A DNA stretch of 11,238 bases from Tannerella sp. GTDB taxonomy: Bacteria; Bacteroidota; Bacteroidia; Bacteroidales; Tannerellaceae. The translations under genes were made by a program, and so were the position numbers. Below, one piece after another: positions 7,649-11,238 of this stretch. Below the pieces are notes generated by a model, which saw only the letters and a program-made list of their open reading frames with translations, was not told where the DNA came from and made no database searches. Positions within the stretch are counted from its first letter, which is position 1. Every line of letters starts with the position of its first letter. The stretch lies in NCBI GenBank assembly GCA_031283915.1, contig JAITAY010000348.1, forward strand, positions 1 through 11,238, given 5' to 3'.

Positions 7649-9148
7649 ATGACAAGCCACTGGTATCAATTGCTGGCGCTCTCCGTGCTGGCGCCTTCTC
7701 CCGCCTCCCCGGCGGGAAAGGGCGACGCGCCGAAGCCAAACATCATTTTCGTACTGGCCGACGATGTAGGGTATGGCGATTTCGGATGCTACGGCGCCAC
7801 GAAAATTAAAACGCCGCACATTGACACCCTTGCTCGCGACGGCGTGAAATTCACGCACGCCTATTCGCCGGCTTCCACCTCTTCTCCCACACGATATGCG
7901 CTGCTTACGGGCGAATATGCGTGGCGGAAGAAGGTAGGCATCCTGCCCGGGAATGCGCCGTTGACAATCGACGTGTCTGCGTGCACCCTGCCCCGCCTGC
8001 TGCAAAACGGAGGCTACCGGACAGGCTTGGTCGGCAAGTGGCATCTGGGACTGGGAACACCGGCAAATCCGGTGAATTTCAATGGTGAGATTGCGCCGGG
8101 GCCGTTGGAAGTCGGATTTGATTATGCCTTCTTTTTTCCGGCCACCAACGACCGTGTACCCTGTGTGTATATTGAAAATCATAAAGTCGTCAACCTGGAA
8201 GCATCCGATCCTGTCGAAGTATCCTACCGTCATAAAGCAGGAAATGAACCGACCGGAAAAGAAAATCCGGAACAACTGAAATTAAAGCACTTTTCGGGGC
8301 ATGACGCGACGATTGTCAATGGCATTGGCCGTATCGGCTGGATGTCCGGCGGCCGGCAGGCGCGCTGGGTGGACGAAACCATGGGAGAGGTCTTTTTGTC
8401 GAAAGCGCTGCATTTTATTGAGACACAAAAAGGCGATCAACCGTTTTTCCTTTTCTTCGCTCCGCACAACGCCCACGAGCCGCGCATACCGGGCGCGAAG
8501 TACCGGGGGAGAAGCGAAGCAGGCATTTATGGCGACGTGATCGAGGAATTGGACGGTTATATCGGCGAAATTCTGACAACACTGAAACGTAACGGCCTCT
8601 ACGAAAATACGCTGTTGATCATTACCAGTGATAATGGCCCCTGTATCAAGCAGGGTTATGAAGACGGCGCACTGGAGCATCTCAACGGACACGACCCGTA
8701 CAACGGTTTGCGGGGCATCAAAGGCTCGCTCTACGAAGGCGGCTCGAGGGTGCCCTTCATTGTCTCGTGGCCGGGCAGGCAAATCACGCCGTTTGTCCAG
8801 TCGCAGCCTTTTTGTTTTATAGACCTGCTTTCTACCTTGGCGACAATCACCGGCTCGACGCTTTCTGCCTTGCAGGCGAAAGATTCACGGGATGCTTCCG
8901 CATTGTTTTTCCATCCCCGGGCAAAGGCGTACCGCGAATATATTATGATACAGAATAACAGCGGCGATGTCGCTCTGCGGAAAGGTAACTGGAAATACAT
9001 CCCCTCCGGCGAACCGGCGAAAGCCGAGCTTTATCATCTGGAAAATGACGGTGCCGAGAGGAATAATTGTATTTTTGCACAGAAAAGTATACATGCGGAA
9101 CTGGATAGCTGCTATCAAAACGATTATATACGGAAATATGAAAAATAA
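7649..9148 (+). CDS. Serine-type sulfatase (S1 / arylsulfatase family), copy 1
   Basis: It hydrolyses sulfate esters, presumably on the glycan imported by the SusC/D pair. The catalytic signature SSPTRYALLTG (78-88) has Ser78, to be turned into formylglycine by an anSME-type radical SAM maturase encoded elsewhere. Metal and active-site motifs are present: ADD (Asp38, Asp39), GKWHLG (Lys130, His132), HNAHEP (273-278), SDNGP (Asp328, Asn329) and Lys358. At 499 residues the protein is complete. The N-terminus (MTSHWYQLLALSVLAPSPASPAG) looks like a short secretion signal, but it has no Lys/Arg n-region and no lipobox Cys. No other in-frame start exists, since the susD stop is two codons upstream. 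It begins 3 bases after susD, implying translational coupling. It shares many blocks with the second sulfatase (NDRVPCVY, EPTG, IVNG-RIG) but differs around 332-345, where substrate recognition is likely. Subfamily and substrate are not assigned. Confidence 0.94.
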   Translation: MTSHWYQLLALSVLAPSPASPAGKGDAPKPNIIFVLADDVGYGDFGCYGATKIKTPHIDTLARDGVKFTHAYSPASTSSPTRYALLTGEYAWRKKVGILPGNAPLTIDVSACTLPRLLQNGGYRTGLVGKWHLGLGTPANPVNFNGEIAPGPLEVGFDYAFFFPATNDRVPCVYIENHKVVNLEASDPVEVSYRHKAGNEPTGKENPEQLKLKHFSGHDATIVNGIGRIGWMSGGRQARWVDETMGEVFLSKALHFIETQKGDQPFFLFFAPHNAHEPRIPGAKYRGRSEAGIYGDVIEELDGYIGEILTTLKRNGLYENTLLIITSDNGPCIKQGYEDGALEHLNGHDPYNGLRGIKGSLYEGGSRVPFIVSWPGRQITPFVQSQPFCFIDLLSTLATITGSTLSALQAKDSRDASALFFHPRAKAYREYIMIQNNSGDVALRKGNWKYIPSGEPAKAELYHLENDGAERNNCIFAQKSIHAELDSCYQNDYIRKYEK

Positions 9149-9518
9149 CTGGCATATTCGATATGGAGAAAACGGTTCAAAGGGCTTCGGAGCCATTTCT
9201 CAATATGGAGAAAGTCATTTGAAGGGCTTCGAAGTAGTTTCTCAACTTGGAGAAAGTTGTTTGAAGGGCTTCGGAGCCGTTTCTCAACATGGAGAAAGCC
9301 ATTTGAAGGGCTTCGAGGTAGTTTCTCAACATGGAGAAAGCCGTTTGAAGGGCTTCGAGGTAGTTTCTCAATATGGAGAAAGTTGTTTGAGAGGTTTCGG
9401 GAAGATTTCTCCTGCGAATGAGCCGGATTTTTTCCCGTCGACAGACAATGCACGAATGGGATACGGTATCCCTGTAAATTTGCTGAAAGAAAGAACTATA
9501 TACAATCATAACAGATAA
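9138..9518 (+). CDS. Possible small protein of 14-residue repeats (uncertain coding)
   Basis: An ATG at 9138 overlaps the last 11 bases of the sulfatase gene and opens a 126-residue frame through the 42-base repeats. It gives about five near-copies of VSQxGESxLKGFEV, and then continues 36 residues through unique DNA (SPANEPDFF... to YNHNR). There is no signal peptide, membrane segment or recognisable domain. Since the unit is exactly 14 codons, any frame without a stop in one unit stays open throughout, and the minus strand also has two long open frames here. The open frame is therefore weak evidence of coding. In its favour are the overlap typical of coupled genes and the open unique tail. 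I do not recognise a function. Confidence 0.25.
   Translation: MKNNWHIRYGENGSKGFGAISQYGESHLKGFEVVSQLGESCLKGFGAVSQHGESHLKGFEVVSQHGESRLKGFEVVSQYGESCLRGFGKISPANEPDFFPSTDNARMGYGIPVNLLKERTIYNHNR
9154..9411. repeat. 42-base tandem repeat array between the two sulfatase genes
   Basis: Units start at 9154 (degenerate), 9196, 9238, 9280, 9322 and 9364 (partly degenerate), with a last 6-base partial at 9406. Each full unit has two inverted repeats: TTTCTC-N6-GAGAAA, perfect in most copies, and TTTGAAG-GG-CTTCGAA, near perfect. The transcript would thus carry a row of small hairpins. The unit ends alternate between GGAGCC-type (units 0 and 2) and GAAGTAG/GAGGTAG-type (units 1, 3, 4), hinting at a higher-order or mixed origin. 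Variation is spread over set positions rather than confined to spacers, so this is a minisatellite and not a CRISPR array. It could slow polymerase, protect or cleave mRNA between the sulfatase genes, or vary in copy number. The role is unknown. Confidence 0.9.
9458..9472. promoter_or_regulatory. Palindrome GGGATA-CGG-TATCCC upstream of sulfatase 2
   Basis: A perfect 6-base inverted repeat with a 3-base centre ends two bases before the TAAATTTG promoter-like element. There is no T run after it, so it is not an intrinsic terminator. Its position in the promoter spacer suggests a possible operator. Its sequence differs from the palindrome in front of susC, though both contain a GTATT/GTATC-like core. 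Confidence 0.35.
9475..9482 (+). promoter_or_regulatory. Possible -7 promoter element for sulfatase 2
   Basis: TAAATTTG is a full match to the Bacteroidota -7 consensus TAnnTTTG and lies 48 bases before the ATG of the second sulfatase, so a start near 9489 would give a leader of about 42 bases. No TTTG or TTG is visible at the -33 distance, which lowers confidence. If real, it would let the second sulfatase be expressed apart from the susC-susD-sulfatase 1 transcript. Confidence 0.4.
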
Positions 9519-9530
9519 ATTATTGAAACA

Positions 9531-11057
9531 ATGAAAACAATCGCATTTACATCTGCCATTCCTCTTTTACCGGCCGTTTTGGGAGGATTGGGAATGGTAT
9601 CCTGCGCCGGCGGAAAGCAGGATGCAAAGAAACTGCCGAACGTGCTGGTGATTATCGCTGACGATTTGGGTTACGGGGATGTCAGTTGCTACGGCAGCAC
9701 GACGATACAAACGCCAAATATCGACCGGCTGGCACAGGGAGGACTGCGTTTCACGCAGGGTTACAGCACGTCGGCCACTTCCACACCCAGCCGCTACGGA
9801 CTGGTCACGGGCATGTATCCCTGGAAAAATAAAAATGCCCGCATACTCCCCGGCGATGCGCCGCTAATCGTCGACACGCTGCTTCAGACCTTGCCCAGGC
9901 TGATGCAGGAGGCCGGTTATGCGACGGCAGCCATCGGAAAGTGGCACCTGGGGCTGGGCAACGGAAACATCGACTGGAATACGGAGATCCGTCCCCATCC
10001 GGCCGATGTGGGTTATGCCTACTCCTACATTCAGGCGGCAACGAACGACCGCGTGCCTTGCGTGTACGTGGAAAACGGGCGGGTGGACAAGCTCGACCCG
10101 AATGACCCGATTTATGTCAGTTACAAGGAAAATTTCGACGGTGAACCCACCGGCCGGAGCCATCCCGAACTGCTGAAAGTGCATCCCAGTCACGGTCACG
10201 ACATGTCGATTGTCAATGGCGTTTCGCGCATCGGTTACATGAAAGGCGGCCGGGCAGCACGCTGGACTGACGAAACCATGGCGGAGGTTTTTGTGGAGAA
10301 AGCCCGGCAGTTTATCTCCGGACACAGGGACACGCCTTTTTTCCTGTATTACGGCCTGCATGAGCCACATGTACCGCGTGTGCCGAATGAGCGCTTCGCC
10401 GGCAAATCGGGCATGGGACCGCGGGGCGACGCCATCCTGGAGGCCGACTGGGCTGTGGGCGCATTGCTGGACGGTCTGGAGGAATTGGGACTGGCCGAAA
10501 ATACGATTGTGATTTTCTCCAGCGACAACGGCCCGGTAGTGGACGACGGCTATCAGGATCAGGCTGTCGAGTTGCTGGGTAACCACCGGCCTGCCGGCGC
10601 ATTGCGCGGGGGGAAATACAGCCTGTTTGACGGAGGTACGCGCGTTCCGTTCATTGTCCGGTGGCCGGAAAAAGTCAGGACGGGCGTTTCGGATGCGATT
10701 GTCTGCCAGATGGATTTGCTGGCGTCATTTTCGGCCTTGACGGATGTGCCCCTGCAGCAGGACGTGGACAGTCAAAACGTGCTGGACGCCCTGCTGGGAA
10801 CCTCGCAAGAGGGACGTACCGAACTGGTGATCGAGGGGATACGTGATCTGGCTTTCCGAAGCGGCGACCGGGTCTTGATTCCGCCTTCCAAAGGGCCTGC
10901 CCGCACGGCATACACCGACATGGAAACCGGTCATTCGGACGAATACCAACTGTATAATTTGAATACTGACTTGGGCCAGCAACAGAACCTGGCAGCACAG
11001 GAACCTGAGAAAGTAGCTTCCATGAAGGCAGCGCTGGAAAAATATGCGGCGGAGTAA
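9531..11057 (+). CDS. Serine-type sulfatase lipoprotein (S1 / arylsulfatase family), copy 2
   Basis: This is a second sulfate-ester hydrolase, paralogous to the one before it. The signature STPSRYGLVTG (84-94) gives Ser84 as the formylglycine precursor. Other active-site motifs are ADD (Asp44, Asp45), GKWHLG (Lys137, His139), HEPH (277-280), SSDNGP (Asp332, Asn333) and GGKYSLFDGGTRVPF with Lys362. At 508 residues it appears complete. The N-terminus is a lipoprotein signal ending in GMVSC with Cys25. The next residues (AGGKQD) lack the acidic run seen in the SusD partner, so a periplasm-facing lipoprotein is more likely than a surface one; this is inferred. The ATG follows an A/T-rich region (ATAAATTATTGAAACA) typical of Bacteroidota starts. 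The region after SDNGP (VVDDGYQDQAVELLGNH) differs from copy 1 (CIKQGYEDGALEHLNGH), consistent with different target positions on the glycan. It may have its own promoter at 9475. Confidence 0.95.
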   Translation: MKTIAFTSAIPLLPAVLGGLGMVSCAGGKQDAKKLPNVLVIIADDLGYGDVSCYGSTTIQTPNIDRLAQGGLRFTQGYSTSATSTPSRYGLVTGMYPWKNKNARILPGDAPLIVDTLLQTLPRLMQEAGYATAAIGKWHLGLGNGNIDWNTEIRPHPADVGYAYSYIQAATNDRVPCVYVENGRVDKLDPNDPIYVSYKENFDGEPTGRSHPELLKVHPSHGHDMSIVNGVSRIGYMKGGRAARWTDETMAEVFVEKARQFISGHRDTPFFLYYGLHEPHVPRVPNERFAGKSGMGPRGDAILEADWAVGALLDGLEELGLAENTIVIFSSDNGPVVDDGYQDQAVELLGNHRPAGALRGGKYSLFDGGTRVPFIVRWPEKVRTGVSDAIVCQMDLLASFSALTDVPLQQDVDSQNVLDALLGTSQEGRTELVIEGIRDLAFRSGDRVLIPPSKGPARTAYTDMETGHSDEYQLYNLNTDLGQQQNLAAQEPEKVASMKAALEKYAAE

Positions 11058-11063
11058 TCCGCC
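11048..11063 (+). other. Hairpin GGCGGA-GTAA-TCCGCC enclosing the sulfatase 2 stop codon
   Basis: A perfect 6-base G/C-rich stem is closed by GTAA, a GNRA-type tetraloop in RNA, and the loop holds the TAA stop codon (11055-11057). The next bases (ACAGTCCGC) contain no T run, so it is not a standard intrinsic terminator. It could mark or protect the mRNA 3' end. The structure is clear on paper; the function is open. Confidence 0.5.
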
Positions 11064-11238
11064 ACAGTCCGCAAAGCACGGGCTACTCACGTATTTCCAA
11101 GGTTTATACTGCTGTTGTAATTTTAAAACTCCTGATCTGCTTCTCCATGTGCCCATAAAGACAGTTGGCTTGAAACCTGAAACAGTTGGCTTATATGGTC
11201 TCACAGATTCGCTTTTCGGTTATTTGTCCGTTTGATTG
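11064..11238. other. Non-coding tail of the window
   Basis: No convincing gene, RNA gene or full promoter is visible. A 63-codon frame crosses it from inside the sulfatase gene without any coding features. It holds an 11-base direct repeat described separately. The next gene of the locus, if any, starts beyond the window. Confidence 0.5.
11161..11192. repeat. Direct repeat ACAGTTGGCTT, two copies 21 bases apart
   Basis: Exact 11-base copies lie at 11161-11171 and 11182-11192, two turns of the DNA helix apart. This spacing suits a protein that binds repeated half-sites on one face of the DNA, but two copies are also what a short slippage event would leave. It lies about 105-135 bases after the sulfatase stop and may belong to the control region of the next gene. 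Confidence 0.5.

Noticed and set aside
7034..8275. 413-codon open frame on the minus strand across susD and sulfatase 1
   Set aside because: It crosses the boundary of two clearly real genes on the other strand, has no recognisable domain, and reads as a composition shadow of their codons.
9154..9411. CRISPR array
   Set aside because: The whole 42-base unit is conserved, with scattered substitutions; there are no constant repeats alternating with unique spacers, and no cas genes are present.
9124..9509. Two minus-strand frames through the repeat array as genes
   Set aside because: A repeat period divisible by three keeps stop-free frames open by itself; no start signal or unique domain supports them.
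9864..10586. 240-codon minus-strand frame inside sulfatase 2
   Set aside because: It mirrors conserved sulfatase codons and has no features of its own.

Overview
The window looks like chromosomal DNA from a member of the Bacteroidales (Bacteroidota). The evidence is a SusC/SusD-type nutrient import pair with Bacteroidota lipoprotein signals, perfect TAnnTTTG promoter elements, A-rich ribosome-binding regions without a strong Shine-Dalgarno, and a MutS of Bacteroidales character. The genus cannot be settled from this sequence.

Layout, left to right, with every protein gene on the + strand. (1) The 3' nearly whole part of mutS (2-2575). (2) A 312-base gap (2576-2887) that is dense in control signals. 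It holds a 22-base palindrome over the -33 region of a susC promoter, a leader of about 87 bases, and, on the opposite strand, a complete-looking small-RNA unit: a promoter inside the first codons of susC, about 75 transcribed bases, and an intrinsic terminator. (3) A SusC-like TonB-dependent transporter (2888-5986). (4) A SusD-like surface lipoprotein (5999-7645). (5) A serine-type sulfatase (7649-9148), in the same reading frame as susD and separated from it by one amber stop and one codon. (6) An array of 42-base tandem repeats (9154-9411), read through by a possible small repeat protein, followed by a palindrome and a second promoter-like element. (7) A second, paralogous serine-type sulfatase with a lipoprotein signal (9531-11057), whose stop codon lies in a GNRA-like hairpin loop. 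(8) A short non-coding tail with a 21-base direct repeat.

Together susC, susD and the two sulfatases form a small polysaccharide utilisation locus for a sulfated glycan. SusD and SusC would bind and import the glycan across the outer membrane, and the sulfatases would remove sulfate esters. No glycoside hydrolase, polysaccharide lyase, sigma/anti-sigma pair or hybrid two-component regulator is visible, so the locus either continues to the right or depends on genes elsewhere. Both sulfatases have Ser at the catalytic position, so they need a radical-SAM maturase (anSME type) encoded elsewhere.

The most notable signal is the predicted antisense RNA that covers the susC leader almost exactly. 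Its arrangement resembles cis-encoded antisense RNAs known for some Bacteroides utilisation loci (DonS type). The second is the 42-base repeat array placed between two otherwise co-directional sulfatase genes.
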